Below, piece after piece: positions 7,925 to 15,814 of a stretch of 64,000 nt of DNA. A model generated the notes under the pieces. The model searched no databases, was not told where the DNA came from, and worked only from the letters and a program-made list of their open reading frames with translations. The stretch is from an uncultured bacterium. GTDB lineage: Bacteria > Actinomycetota > Coriobacteriia > Coriobacteriales > Coriobacteriaceae. The DNA lies in assembly GCA_905215505.1 (NCBI GenBank), contig CAJMPU010000014.1, positions 1-64,000 on the forward strand, in the 5' to 3' direction. A program made the translations under genes and the position numbers. Positions within the stretch are counted from its first letter, which is position 1; each line of letters begins with the position of its first letter.

Positions 7925-9211
7925 CTATTTAAAGAATCCATCGTAATCATACATCTTGATCTGGCCTTCGAGCTTATCGACCGTGTCGAGCACGACGCCG
8001 ACCATGATGAGGATGGACGTGCCGCCAAATGCCTGGATCAGATGGTTACCCGTGAAGGAGAAGATGATCGAAGGCACGATGGCGATGAGCGCCAAAAAGA
8101 CAGCGCTGGGAAGCGTGATCTTGTTGAGCGCGTTCTTGATGTAGGCCGCGGTAGCCCTACCCGGACGGACGCCCGGAATAAAGCCGCCCTGCTTCTTAAG
8201 GTTGTCGGCCGTGTCATCGGGGTTGAACACCATGGAGGTGTAGAAGTACGCGAAGAACACGATGAGGACAACATTAAGCACCCAGTTGAGCCAACCGGTC
8301 GAAAGCGCAGAGGCAACTGCCTGAATCCAGCCGATGCCGGGGAAGAACACGGCAATCTGAGCCGGGAAGTACAGCAGCGCCGAAGCGAAGATGATCGGCA
8401 CGACACCCGCGGTATTGACCTTGATGGGCAGGTAGGTGGTCTGGCCACCCATCATGCGACGGCCCACGACGCGCTTAGCGTAGGAGACCGGGATGCGGCG
8501 CTGGCCGCGCTCAAGAAAAACAATCAGCGGGATAACCAGCAGGATGATGGCGCAGATGATCACCATGGTGATGATGCCACCGGCATTACCCTCGGTGCTG
8601 GAGAAGATCGCCTGCGGCAGGCCGGCCATGATGTTCGCAAAGATGATCAGGGACATGCCATTGCCGATACCGCGCTGGGTGATGAGCTCACCAATCCACA
8701 TGATCAGCATGGCGCCCGCAGTGAGCGTGCCGACGATCATGAGGTCGAAGATGATCTCGGGAGCGCCAGCGCCATTAAAGCTGATGCCGAAGCTCTTAAA
8801 GAGGAAGAGGTAACCCACGGAGTTGAGGATTGCCAGAGCCAAGGTGAGGTAACGCGAATACTGCGTAATCTTGGTCTGACCGACCTCGCCCTCGCGGGCA
8901 AGCTCATGCAGGGAAGGCACAACGGCCTGGAGCATCTGGAGGATGATTGAGCTGGTGATGTAAGGCATGATGCCCAGCGAAAACACCGACACATAGCTCA
9001 ACGCGCCGCCAGAGAAAAGATTCAGGAGGGCCATAGCACCTGCGGCGACCGAATTGTTATCGGTCGAGAAAAGGCCCAGCATCCCCTGGAAGGGAATGCC
9101 GGGCACAGGAACGTGCGCACCAATGCGGTACACGACGAGCATAGCTATGGTAAAAAGAATCTTTTCGCGCAATTCTTTGATGCGGAAAGCATTCTTAAGA
9201 CCATTTAGCAC
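7925..9211 (-). CDS. secY: Protein translocase channel subunit SecY
   Basis: A 428-residue integral membrane protein with the ten-helix SecY pattern. Recognisable segments include the first helix ILFTIAMLVVYRIGAHVPVPGI, the TM2 region ALSYVSVFSLGIMPYITSSIILQ, and the ribosome-contacting loop RGQRRIPVSYAKR. Translation starts at a GTG that overlaps the last codons of rplO by 7 bases, with an RBS inside rplO (GGAAAGG), so the two are coupled. SecY forms the membrane channel for secreted and membrane proteins. Confidence 0.98.
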   Translation of the reverse strand: MLNGLKNAFRIKELREKILFTIAMLVVYRIGAHVPVPGIPFQGMLGLFSTDNNSVAAGAMALLNLFSGGALSYVSVFSLGIMPYITSSIILQMLQAVVPSLHELAREGEVGQTKITQYSRYLTLALAILNSVGYLFLFKSFGISFNGAGAPEIIFDLMIVGTLTAGAMLIMWIGELITQRGIGNGMSLIIFANIMAGLPQAIFSSTEGNAGGIITMVIICAIILLVIPLIVFLERGQRRIPVSYAKRVVGRRMMGGQTTYLPIKVNTAGVVPIIFASALLYFPAQIAVFFPGIGWIQAVASALSTGWLNWVLNVVLIVFFAYFYTSMVFNPDDTADNLKKQGGFIPGVRPGRATAAYIKNALNKITLPSAVFLALIAIVPSIIFSFTGNHLIQAFGGTSILIMVGVVLDTVDKLEGQIKMYDYDGFFK

Positions 9212-9654
9212 GGCAGCTCGACCTTTCCGCCGGCGGCCTCGATCTTGGCCTGCGCAGAAGCGCTTACCTTGTCGACCTTGACCGTGAACTTCTTGGTGAG
9301 CTCACCATTGCCGAGCACCTTGACGGGCTCGAACTCGCTCTTGGTGATGCGAGCGGCCTTAAGAGCGGCACCGTCGATCACAGCGCCATCCTCGAACTTA
9401 CGCTCGAGACGCTCAACGTTAACAGCGGTGTACTCGATACGACGGGGGTTGCGGAAGCCCGGAAGCTTGGGCAGGCGCATAGCCAGCGGAGTCTGGCCAC
9501 CCTCGAAGCCGGCACCCTTGGTGCCGCCAGAGCGGGAACCCTGGCCCTTCTGGCCGCGGCCAGAAGTGGTGCCGTGACCCGAAGAATTGCCACGGCCGAC
9601 GCGCTTGCGGTTCTTGGTGGAACCGGGCGCGGGAGTAAGATCGTGAAGCTGCAT
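9205..9654 (-). CDS. rplO: 50S ribosomal protein L15
   Basis: A 149-residue L15 with the Gly/Arg-rich N-terminus RKRVGRGNSSGHGTTSGRGQKGQGSRSGG that threads into 23S rRNA, and the C-terminal L18e-like fold. It overlaps secY by 7 bases and follows rpmD by 3. Confidence 0.98.
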   Translation of the reverse strand: MQLHDLTPAPGSTKNRKRVGRGNSSGHGTTSGRGQKGQGSRSGGTKGAGFEGGQTPLAMRLPKLPGFRNPRRIEYTAVNVERLERKFEDGAVIDGAALKAARITKSEFEPVKVLGNGELTKKFTVKVDKVSASAQAKIEAAGGKVELPC

Positions 9655-9657
9655 TTG

Positions 9658-9840
9658 CTACTCCTCTACAATCTCGACAAGGTGCTTGACCTTGAAGATC
9701 ATGCCGCGGACGGACTCGTTGTCAGCAATCTCGCGAACCTCGCGGATCCTGTGGAGACCGAGGGCACGGACAGTACGGACCTGGTCCTGCTTGCAACCGT
9801 TGGTGCTGCGGACCTGCTTGATCTTGATGGTGTCAGCCAT
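9658..9840 (-). CDS. rpmD: 50S ribosomal protein L30
   Basis: A 60-residue L30 (MADTIKIKQVRSTNGCKQDQ..., LGLHRIREVREIADNESVRGMI). The family length is 58-62. It is tightly packed between rpsE (2 bases) and rplO (3 bases). Confidence 0.97.
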   Translation of the reverse strand: MADTIKIKQVRSTNGCKQDQVRTVRALGLHRIREVREIADNESVRGMIFKVKHLVEIVEE

Positions 9841-9842
9841 GC

Positions 9843-10367
9843 TTAGTTCTCCTTACCGACGAACATCTCGGAGACCGTCAGGCCACGGCGAGCCGCGACG
9901 TCCTCAGGGCTGGAGAGCTCCTTGAGGCCCTCGACGGCAGCCTTGATGATGTTGAGGCCGTTGTCGGTACCGAGGGACTTGGACAGGACGTTCTTGATGC
10001 CAGCAAGCTCGAAGAGGGGACGCACAGCGCCGCCGGCGATAACGCCGGTACCCTCGACAGCGGGCTTGATGATGATGCGGCCGGCACCAAAGTGGCCGAG
10101 AACCTCGTGCGGGATGGTGCCCTGCTCGGTCACCGGCACGTGGAACATGTTCTTCTTGGCATCGAGAGACGCCTTGGAGATGGCCAGGGGCACCTCAGCG
10201 GACTTGCCCATGCCAACGCCGACGTTGCCCTTGCCGTCGCCAACGACGACGAGAGCGACGAGGCTCATGCGACGACCACCCTTGACGGTCTTCGACACGC
10301 GGTTGATGTAAACGACGCGCTCCTCGAACTCGGAGGCCTCGCGCTGCTGCTTCTGATTACGAGCCAT
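9843..10367 (-). CDS. rpsE: 30S ribosomal protein S5
   Basis: A 174-residue S5. The double-stranded RNA-binding N-terminal domain begins EFEERVVYINRVSKTVKGGRRMSLVALVVVGDGKGNVGVGMGKS. The C-terminal domain contains GTGVIAGGAVRPLFELAGIKNVLSKSLG. It helps hold decoding fidelity in the 30S. It sits between rplR and rpmD. Confidence 0.98.
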   Translation of the reverse strand: MARNQKQQREASEFEERVVYINRVSKTVKGGRRMSLVALVVVGDGKGNVGVGMGKSAEVPLAISKASLDAKKNMFHVPVTEQGTIPHEVLGHFGAGRIIIKPAVEGTGVIAGGAVRPLFELAGIKNVLSKSLGTDNGLNIIKAAVEGLKELSSPEDVAARRGLTVSEMFVGKEN

Positions 10368-10381
10368 GTGCTACATACCTC

Positions 10382-10750
10382 CTAGAACTCGAGACCGGCG
10401 GCACGAGCACCGTCGGCGAGGGCCTTGACGCGGCCATGGTAGATACGGCCACCACGATCGAAGGCGACCTTGGTGATGCCGGCCTCGATGGCGCGCTTGC
10501 CAACGAGCTGACCGACCTTCTCCGCAGCCTCCTTGTTCGAGGTGTGGGTGCCCTTGAACTCGGCCTCGAGGGTCGAGGCAGAGACGAGCGTCAGGCTGGA
10601 GCCCTTGCTGTCGTCGATGATCTGGGCATAGATGTTGGCGTTAGTACGGGTCACGCGAAGACGCGGACGCTCGGAGGTACCCGAGACCTTGCCGCGAACA
10701 CGACGCTGACGACGCTTGAGGCCTTCCAGCTTCGCCTTATGCTTGTTCAT
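10382..10750 (-). CDS. rplR: 50S ribosomal protein L18
   Basis: A 122-residue L18 with the basic N-terminus LKRRQRRVRGKVSGTSERPRLRVTRTNANIYAQIIDD and the C-terminal VAFDRGGRIYHGRVKALADGARAAGLEF. It binds 5S rRNA together with L5. Confidence 0.98.
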   Translation of the reverse strand: MNKHKAKLEGLKRRQRRVRGKVSGTSERPRLRVTRTNANIYAQIIDDSKGSSLTLVSASTLEAEFKGTHTSNKEAAEKVGQLVGKRAIEAGITKVAFDRGGRIYHGRVKALADGARAAGLEF

Positions 10751-10778
10751 ACGTAAACTCCTAAAAAGGTTGATCTTG

Positions 10779-10800
10779 CCAGCACCTGACGGGGTGCTGG
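10779..10800 (-). other. Hairpin in the rplF-rplR spacer
   Basis: CAGCACC pairs with GGGTGCTG around a short loop in the 75-base spacer between rplF and rplR. A short U run occurs about 15 bases after it on the minus strand, too far for a clean intrinsic terminator. It may act as an mRNA processing or stability element. Confidence 0.45.
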
Positions 10801-10825
10801 TCTTATGCGAGTGAGTCGGTTACGA

Positions 10826-11362
10826 CTACTTGGCGGCCTTACCCAGCTTGCGGCGGATGTGCTCGCCAACGTAGTGGATACCCTTGCCCTTGTAAGGCTC
10901 GGGAGGACGATGGCCGCGGATCTCAGCGGCAATCTGACCGACCTGCTGCTTGTTGATACCCTTGACGTTCACGTGGGTGTTGTCGGGAACCTCGAAGGTG
11001 ATGCCCTCGGGAGCCTCGACGATCACGGGGTGCGAGAAGCCCAGGGAGAACTCGAGGTTCTTGCCCTTCTGCTGCACGCGGTAACCGACGCCGGCGAGCT
11101 CGAGCTTCTTCTCGAAGCCCTCGGAAACGCCAACAACCATGTTGTGGATGAGGGCGCGGGTGAGGCCGTGGCGGGCACGGGTCTCACGCTCGTCGTCGGG
11201 ACGGGAAACGGTGAGGACGTTGTCCTCGACGTTGATAGCGAGCTTCTCAAAGACATCGAGCTCGAGCTGGCCCTTGGGGCCCTTGACGACAACGTTGTTG
11301 CCGTTGACTGCCACTTCGACTCCGGCGGGAATCTGGACAGGCTTATTACCGATACGAGACAC
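10826..11362 (-). CDS. rplF: 50S ribosomal protein L6
   Basis: A 178-residue L6 of two repeated domains, beginning MSRIGNKPVQIPAGVEV and containing NMVVGVSEGFEKKLELAGVGYRVQQKG. The C-terminal signature PEPYKGKGIHYVGEHIRRKLGKAAK is complete. It lies between rpsH and rplR. Confidence 0.98.
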   Translation of the reverse strand: MSRIGNKPVQIPAGVEVAVNGNNVVVKGPKGQLELDVFEKLAINVEDNVLTVSRPDDERETRARHGLTRALIHNMVVGVSEGFEKKLELAGVGYRVQQKGKNLEFSLGFSHPVIVEAPEGITFEVPDNTHVNVKGINKQQVGQIAAEIRGHRPPEPYKGKGIHYVGEHIRRKLGKAAK

Positions 11363-11395
11363 GGTGATCTCCTTTCCTTCTACCTACCGAGCGAA

Positions 11396-11794
11396 TTACC
11401 AGACGTAAGCGATGATCTCGCCGCCGACGTTGTGCTTGCGAGCATCGCGGTCGGTCATGACGCCATGGCTGGTGGAAATAATGGCGGTACCAAGGCCACC
11501 GCGGACGCGGGGCATGTCGGCAACGCCGGTGTACTTACGCAGGCCCGGCTTGGAAATGCGGCGGATGCCGTTGATGACCTTAGCCTTCTTGGGACCATAC
11601 TTAAGCGTGATGTGCAGAGTCTTCTGGGGAACGGTGTCCTCGACATCGTAGCCCTCGATGTAGCCCTCCTCGTGCAGAACACGAGCGATCTCGACGAGCT
11701 TCTTGCTGCTCGGCATGGAGACCGTGGCCTTGTTCACAGAGTTAGCGTTACGGATGCGCGTAAGCATATCTGCGATCGGGTCTGTAAGGTTCAT
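11396..11794 (-). CDS. rpsH: 30S ribosomal protein S8
   Basis: A 132-residue S8 (MNLTDPIADMLTRIRNANSV...; C-terminal GTAIISTSHGVMTDRDARKHNVGGEIIAYVW). In E. coli S8 represses the spc operon by binding near the L5 start. Whether that works here is unknown, but rplE, the first gene of the detached half, keeps a long untranslated leader. Confidence 0.98.
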   Translation of the reverse strand: MNLTDPIADMLTRIRNANSVNKATVSMPSSKKLVEIARVLHEEGYIEGYDVEDTVPQKTLHITLKYGPKKAKVINGIRRISKPGLRKYTGVADMPRVRGGLGTAIISTSHGVMTDRDARKHNVGGEIIAYVW

Positions 11795-11913
11795 ACAGAT
11801 TCTCCTTCGTTCTTGATGAACACGTGCTCTTGGTTCTTCGCCGCCCTTAACGGCAAAGCCTTTTTAGCGCGTTTTCCCTGTTCCAAACTGATGCTTGAAA
11901 CGCTGGTAGTGAC

Positions 11914-12099
11914 TTACCAGCTGGCCTTCTTAACGCCGGGAAGCTCGCCCTTGAGTGCAAGCTCGCGGAAGCAGACACGGCACAGGCCGAACTTGCGGTA
12001 CACAGAGTGCGGACGGCCGCAGCGCTGGCAGCGCGTGTACTCACGAGTAGAGAACTTCTGCTTGCGATTGCACTTGACGATCATCGATGTCTTAGCCAC
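11914..12099 (-). CDS. rpsN: 30S ribosomal protein S14, zinc type
   Basis: A 61-residue short (type Z) S14 with the four zinc cysteines in CQRCG and CRVC. It is the usual S14 form in Gram-positive spc operons. A 119-base spacer follows before rpsH, longer than most gaps in this operon. Confidence 0.97.
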   Translation of the reverse strand: MAKTSMIVKCNRKQKFSTREYTRCQRCGRPHSVYRKFGLCRVCFRELALKGELPGVKKASW

Positions 12100-12178
12100 T
12101 TATATCCTCCTCACATAGAGTATTGTTCGCCCCAAGCGCCGCCCCCTTCTGGGAACGGCGCTCATAGGGCAGGTGAAC

Positions 12179-12736
12179 CTATTTCTTGAACGGGAAACCG
12201 AAGGCGTCCAGAAGGGCCTTGGCCTCCTCATCGGTGTTGGCGGTGGTCACGAAAGTGATGTCCATACCACGCTGGTGATCGACGGAGTCGAAGTCGATCT
12301 CGGGGAAGATGAGCTGCTCGGTGACGCCCATGGAGAAGTTACCACGGCCGTCGAAGCTCTTGGCGGAGATGCCGCGGAAGTCGCGGATACGGGGGATCGC
12401 GACGGAGGTCAGACGATCGAAGAACTCCCACATACGGTCGCCACGCAGGGTAACCTTGCAGCCGATCGGCATACCAGCGCGCAGGCGGAAGGTAGCGATG
12501 GACTTGCGGGCACGGGTGATCATCGGCTGCTGGCCGGTGATGGCGCGCAGGTCGCGCACGGCACCGTCGATGGCCTTGGAATCGGTAGCGGCCTCGCCGA
12601 CACCCATGTTCACGACGATCTTCTCAAACTTGGGGATCATCATGACGTTCTCGTACTGGAACTTGTCCTGAAGCTGCTGCTTGACCTCGTTGTTGTACTT
12701 GGTCTTCAGACGCGGCACATACTTCTCTTCTGCCAT
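12179..12736 (-). CDS. rplE: 50S ribosomal protein L5
   Basis: A 185-residue L5 (RLKTKYNNEVKQQLQDKFQYENVMMIPKFEKIVVNMGVGEA near the N-terminus; GMDITFVTTANTDEEAKALLDAFGFPF at the end). It binds 5S rRNA and contacts P-site tRNA. It is here the first gene of the downstream ribosomal block. Its normal upstream neighbour rplX is 42.8 kb away at 55,546, so this gene must use its own promoter in the 311-base region upstream. Confidence 0.98.
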   Translation of the reverse strand: MAEEKYVPRLKTKYNNEVKQQLQDKFQYENVMMIPKFEKIVVNMGVGEAATDSKAIDGAVRDLRAITGQQPMITRARKSIATFRLRAGMPIGCKVTLRGDRMWEFFDRLTSVAIPRIRDFRGISAKSFDGRGNFSMGVTEQLIFPEIDFDSVDHQRGMDITFVTTANTDEEAKALLDAFGFPFKK

Positions 12737-12866
12737 TGTTCACTCCTTCTTGGGGTTTTAAGCACGGGGCGTGGCCACGATGGGTTGTCCTCGTGCCTCC
12801 TGGCTGCATCCGCGCCGCTCATGGCATTTCGCGGTTTGGACTCGACACAGCAGGAGCCGACAAAAC

Positions 12867-12902
12867 AATCGGTACTATACGCGCATCGAGAGCGTATTTC
12901 CA
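12867..12902 (-). promoter_or_regulatory. Candidate promoter for the detached rplE block
   Basis: On the minus strand a TATAGT -10 box (12874-12879) is preceded 17 bases upstream by a weak -35 (TGGAAA, 12897-12902). It would give a leader of about 130 bases before the rplE ATG at 12736. A promoter is needed because the gene no longer follows rplX. The -35 match is poor, so this is only the best visible candidate. Confidence 0.4.
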
Positions 12903-12964
12903 GAAAAACCTCGTCTGCCTGCACAACTCCACAACTCCCCCGCACAAATGGGTCCCAACAAGCA

Positions 12965-13029
12965 GTTGCGGTGAAATAGGGACTGTTTGGCGGCCTAACA
13001 GGCTTAAACAGTCCGTATTCCACCGCAAC
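12965..13029. repeat. Long imperfect hairpin between xdhC-type gene and rplE
   Basis: Arms 12965-12988 and 13006-13029 are complementary at 22 of 24 positions (each starts GTTGCGGTG on its own 5' strand) around a 17-base loop that holds a smaller GCCT/AGGC pair. It lies just after the stop of the XdhC-family gene and before the rplE promoter. No T run follows either arm, so it is a dispersed palindrome or processing hairpin rather than a standard terminator. Confidence 0.75.
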
Positions 13030-13047
13030 TTATTGATGGGGATGCGA

Positions 13048-14091
13048 CTAGCGCTTGCGGGGGACGAGCTTGGTGCGGCGCAGGTGGATCATCTCGGCAG
13101 CGATGGAGATGGCGATCTCCTCGGGATCCTCGGCCTCGATGGCAACGCCGATCGGCAGGTGCAGCCCGTCGATCTGGTCCTGCGTAAAGCCCTCCTGCTC
13201 CAGGCGGGCGCGCACAAAGGCCGTCTTACGGCGCGAACCCAAGCAGCCCAGATAGGCTGGCTTGGCGCGCATGGCCTGAATCACCACGTCGATATCGGAC
13301 TTGTGACCCGCCGTGGCGACGACCACTAGGTCACGCGGGCCGATGGGGCACTGCTTGCTCAGGCTCTTGTAGTCGACCAGACGACGGTCGTAGACACCGG
13401 GCACCCATTCGGGGGTCAGTGTGCCGGGGCGGTCGTCGCAAGCCACAACGGCAAAGCCCGCCGCCGTGAGCACCCGCGCCGTCGCAGCACCCACGTGGCC
13501 GCAGCCAAAGATATAGGTCAGGCCCTCGGGGCAGAGCGTCTCGATGTGCGCCGCGGGAATCTCGGAGGCCGCGTTGGTGTAGGTGACCTTACTCCCCTCC
13601 TCCACCAGCGAAAGCTCGGGGCAGCCCATTATGGTGCGGCGCGACTCCTCGCCATGGTACTTGGCCACATCGCCCTCGAGCGCGCTCGCGATAAACGGCT
13701 CAAAGTCGATGACGAAGTCGCCGATGCGCCGATAGGCCAAGACGTCGGCAATTTCCTGGAACAACGGTACCTGGGTCGCATCCAGATGCAGGTAGCACAA
13801 GCAGATGGCTCCGCCGCAGATCATGCCGGTATCGGAGTTCTCGCCGCCCATAGTGTAGCGGACCAGACGCGACTGTCCCGCGCTCAGGAGCTCGCGCGCC
13901 TCATCCAGCGCAAAGAGTTCAATCTTGCCACCGCCGATAGTGCCCGCCTGGCTGCCATCGGCAAAGACGGCCATCCAGGCGCCCACGCCGCGCGGTGACG
14001 ACCCTGCCGTGCCGGCCACTACCACCAGTTCGCACGTCTCACCAGCACGCAAGGCGGCAAGCGCCGCATTCACAACATCGAGCTTTTCCAT
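13048..14091 (-). CDS. XdhC/CoxI-family molybdenum hydroxylase maturation protein
   Basis: A 347-residue protein. The N-terminal CoxI-like domain (about 20-90) has LVVVAGTAGSSPRGVGAWM and GTIGGGKIEL. The C-terminal Rossmann domain (about 190-347) contains YIFGCGHVGAATARVLTAAGFAVVACDD. XdhC proteins bind molybdopterin and pass the matured, sulfurated (or here probably selenated) cofactor to xanthine dehydrogenase. The gene runs 9 bases after yqeB in one minus-strand unit. E. coli yqeB is longer, and I believe it joins this kind of domain to the YqeB domain, so the two genes here would be a split version. The xanthine dehydrogenase it should serve is 15 kb away in the same cluster. Confidence 0.85.
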   Translation of the reverse strand: MEKLDVVNAALAALRAGETCELVVVAGTAGSSPRGVGAWMAVFADGSQAGTIGGGKIELFALDEARELLSAGQSRLVRYTMGGENSDTGMICGGAICLCYLHLDATQVPLFQEIADVLAYRRIGDFVIDFEPFIASALEGDVAKYHGEESRRTIMGCPELSLVEEGSKVTYTNAASEIPAAHIETLCPEGLTYIFGCGHVGAATARVLTAAGFAVVACDDRPGTLTPEWVPGVYDRRLVDYKSLSKQCPIGPRDLVVVATAGHKSDIDVVIQAMRAKPAYLGCLGSRRKTAFVRARLEQEGFTQDQIDGLHLPIGVAIEAEDPEEIAISIAAEMIHLRRTKLVPRKR

Positions 14092-14100
14092 TGCCGCCTT

Positions 14101-14895
14101 CTATCCTCTAAAGACACCGGTGAGCATAGCGAGCGCCTCGAGCACACCGCCGCCGACCGACGTCGCCTTGTCCGAAATGTAGTTGATATAGCTGGCATCG
14201 CCGCGCGGATCGACATCGGCGCATTTAAAGCCCTCAGTCACCTGCACGCCGTTCGCCAAAAGCCCGCGCAAGCAGCCGTCAATCTGCGTGACCATGGGAG
14301 TATCACCCGCATACCCGATCACATCGCCGGCACTCACGATGTCGCCGATGGTGCGGTCGGACCTAAACACGCCGGCGGCGGGGCTGTGGATAACACGTTC
14401 CTTGCCATAGCCGGCGATAATGCCCGGCACGCCCGTGTTGGGCTGGGGCGAACCTTGGGTAATGACACGGCCGAGAAAATGTCCGCGCATGGTCTCGACC
14501 ACGGCGTCGCAGTCAACCGGCGCGGTAAAGCCCGGCCCCACAGCGATGACGGCAGGCGCCATGTCGCGCGTGGTGCCCAAGTTGCGCTTAGCCAAAATCG
14601 CGTCGACCACAGCCGCGGGTTTAAGCTCATCGAGCATCTTGGCCTGAGGGTCCACCACAACGGCGACGTCTCCAGCCTCGGTAATCTCAAGCGCCTCAGC
14701 CGGCGTCCGTGCCAAGCGAGCGCGAATGCCTTCGACCTCGACCTCGCCCAGGCGAATGGCCTCGCAAAAACAGATTGTGCGGCGGATGCACGTGGGAACC
14801 GCGATATCGGCCATAACGACCGAAACGCCGGCGCGCACCAAGCGAGCGGCGACGCCCGTGGCGATATCGCCGGCGCCGCGAACATAAACGAGCAT
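14101..14895 (-). CDS. yqeB: Selenium-dependent molybdenum hydroxylase system protein, YqeB family
   Basis: A 264-residue protein of the EF2563/YqeB type, with an N-terminal Rossmann-like start VYVRGAGDIATGVAARLVRAG and the conserved RTICFCEAI segment with its cysteine. Comparative genomics (Haft and Self) placed this family with yqeC, ygfJ/mocA and orphan selD in genomes with selenium-dependent molybdenum hydroxylases; the reaction is unknown. It is divergent from yqeC across a 102-base region that likely carries both promoters. No selD is in the window. Confidence 0.85.
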   Translation of the reverse strand: MLVYVRGAGDIATGVAARLVRAGVSVVMADIAVPTCIRRTICFCEAIRLGEVEVEGIRARLARTPAEALEITEAGDVAVVVDPQAKMLDELKPAAVVDAILAKRNLGTTRDMAPAVIAVGPGFTAPVDCDAVVETMRGHFLGRVITQGSPQPNTGVPGIIAGYGKERVIHSPAAGVFRSDRTIGDIVSAGDVIGYAGDTPMVTQIDGCLRGLLANGVQVTEGFKCADVDPRGDASYINYISDKATSVGGGVLEALAMLTGVFRG

Positions 14896-14997
14896 TCCCG
14901 GGGCACCTCCCTGTGCTACGGTTTGAGCAGAGCAAAAGCGGTTCGGCCGCTACTCTGATGATTATTTATTATCACAGTATTATACGGCGGTGAACAG

Positions 14998-15735
14998 ATG
15001 GAAACGACGAGCGGAAACCTTGCCTCCGCGCTCAAGATCGAGCCGGGCATTACCGCGATTATCGGCAGCGGCGGCAAGTCGACGTTGCTGAAGATGCTGG
15101 GTCTCGAGCTCATGCGCGGCGGCGGGCGCGTGCTCCTCTGCACCACCACGCACATGTTTCCCGTCGCCGGCGTGCCATGGGACGGGTCGAGCCGTCGCCT
15201 GGACGCCGCGCCTTGGAAGCCGGGGACCCCGCATGTTCCCGGCTGCACCTGCGAGGCATGCGCGGAACTTGTCCGCGGAAGCATCTGCCAGGCGGGTGTT
15301 TTGGACCCGGAGACAGGCAAGCTCTCCGCCCCCGCTGAGCCGATCGACCAGCTGGCGCAGCGCTTTGACTATGTGTTGGCCGAGGCAGATGGCAGCAAGC
15401 GACTCCCGCTCAAGGCGCATGCCGCCTGGGAGCCGGTAATTCCCGCCGCCACGGCAAACGTTGTCTGGGTCGTCGGCGCCTCGGGGCTGGGCAGGCCCGT
15501 CGCCGAGGTTGTCCACCGCCCCGAGCTCTTCTGCGAGCGCTGCGGCTGCGAGCCTACCGACATCGCCACGCCCGAGCGCGTCGCCCAGGTGCTCAATGCC
15601 GAGATGCAGGCGCTGGGACTCAGCACCGCACGCGTCATGCTCAACCAAGCCGACACGCTTGCCGACCCAACAATGGCAGATCGCTTCGAGGCAGCCCTCA
15701 ACCGCCCCCTCATCGCCACCAGCCTCCAGGGGTAG
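14998..15735 (+). CDS. yqeC: Selenium-dependent hydroxylase accessory protein YqeC
   Basis: A 245-residue YqeC-family protein. A P-loop-like IIGSGGKSTLLKMLG near residue 20 and a CTTTHMFP motif near 50 are visible, followed by CTCEACAEL and the ADGSKRLPLKAHAAWEPVIP segment typical of the family. It is presumed to act in insertion or maturation of the labile selenium of the molybdenum cofactor; the biochemistry is not known. It is the only plus-strand gene of this part of the cluster and is convergent with the hydantoinase. The last codons and the TAG stop lie inside the left arm of the hairpin at 15729-15801. Confidence 0.87.
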   Translation: METTSGNLASALKIEPGITAIIGSGGKSTLLKMLGLELMRGGGRVLLCTTTHMFPVAGVPWDGSSRRLDAAPWKPGTPHVPGCTCEACAELVRGSICQAGVLDPETGKLSAPAEPIDQLAQRFDYVLAEADGSKRLPLKAHAAWEPVIPAATANVVWVVGASGLGRPVAEVVHRPELFCERCGCEPTDIATPERVAQVLNAEMQALGLSTARVMLNQADTLADPTMADRFEAALNRPLIATSLQG

Positions 15736-15801
15736 CAAATTTGGGACGGGGCTCTTTTTGCTACCCCGTCCCGAAAAATCATCTCCCAAATTAGCTACCC
15801 C
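15729..15801. repeat. Nested hairpin between convergent yqeC and hydantoinase genes
   Basis: The outer arms 15729-15746 and 15784-15801 are complementary at 17 of 18 positions. An inner stem GGGACGGGG / CCCCGTCCC (15743-15751 with 15764-15772) shares bases with the outer one, so two alternative folds compete. Both strands carry short T or A runs, consistent with a bidirectional stop for the convergent genes. Confidence 0.75.
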
Positions 15802-15814
15802 GGCGGTCTTCCTG

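Noticed and set aside
12706..13023. Short minus-strand frame upstream of rplE
   Set aside because: It spans the hairpin and promoter region, has no RBS and resembles no protein.
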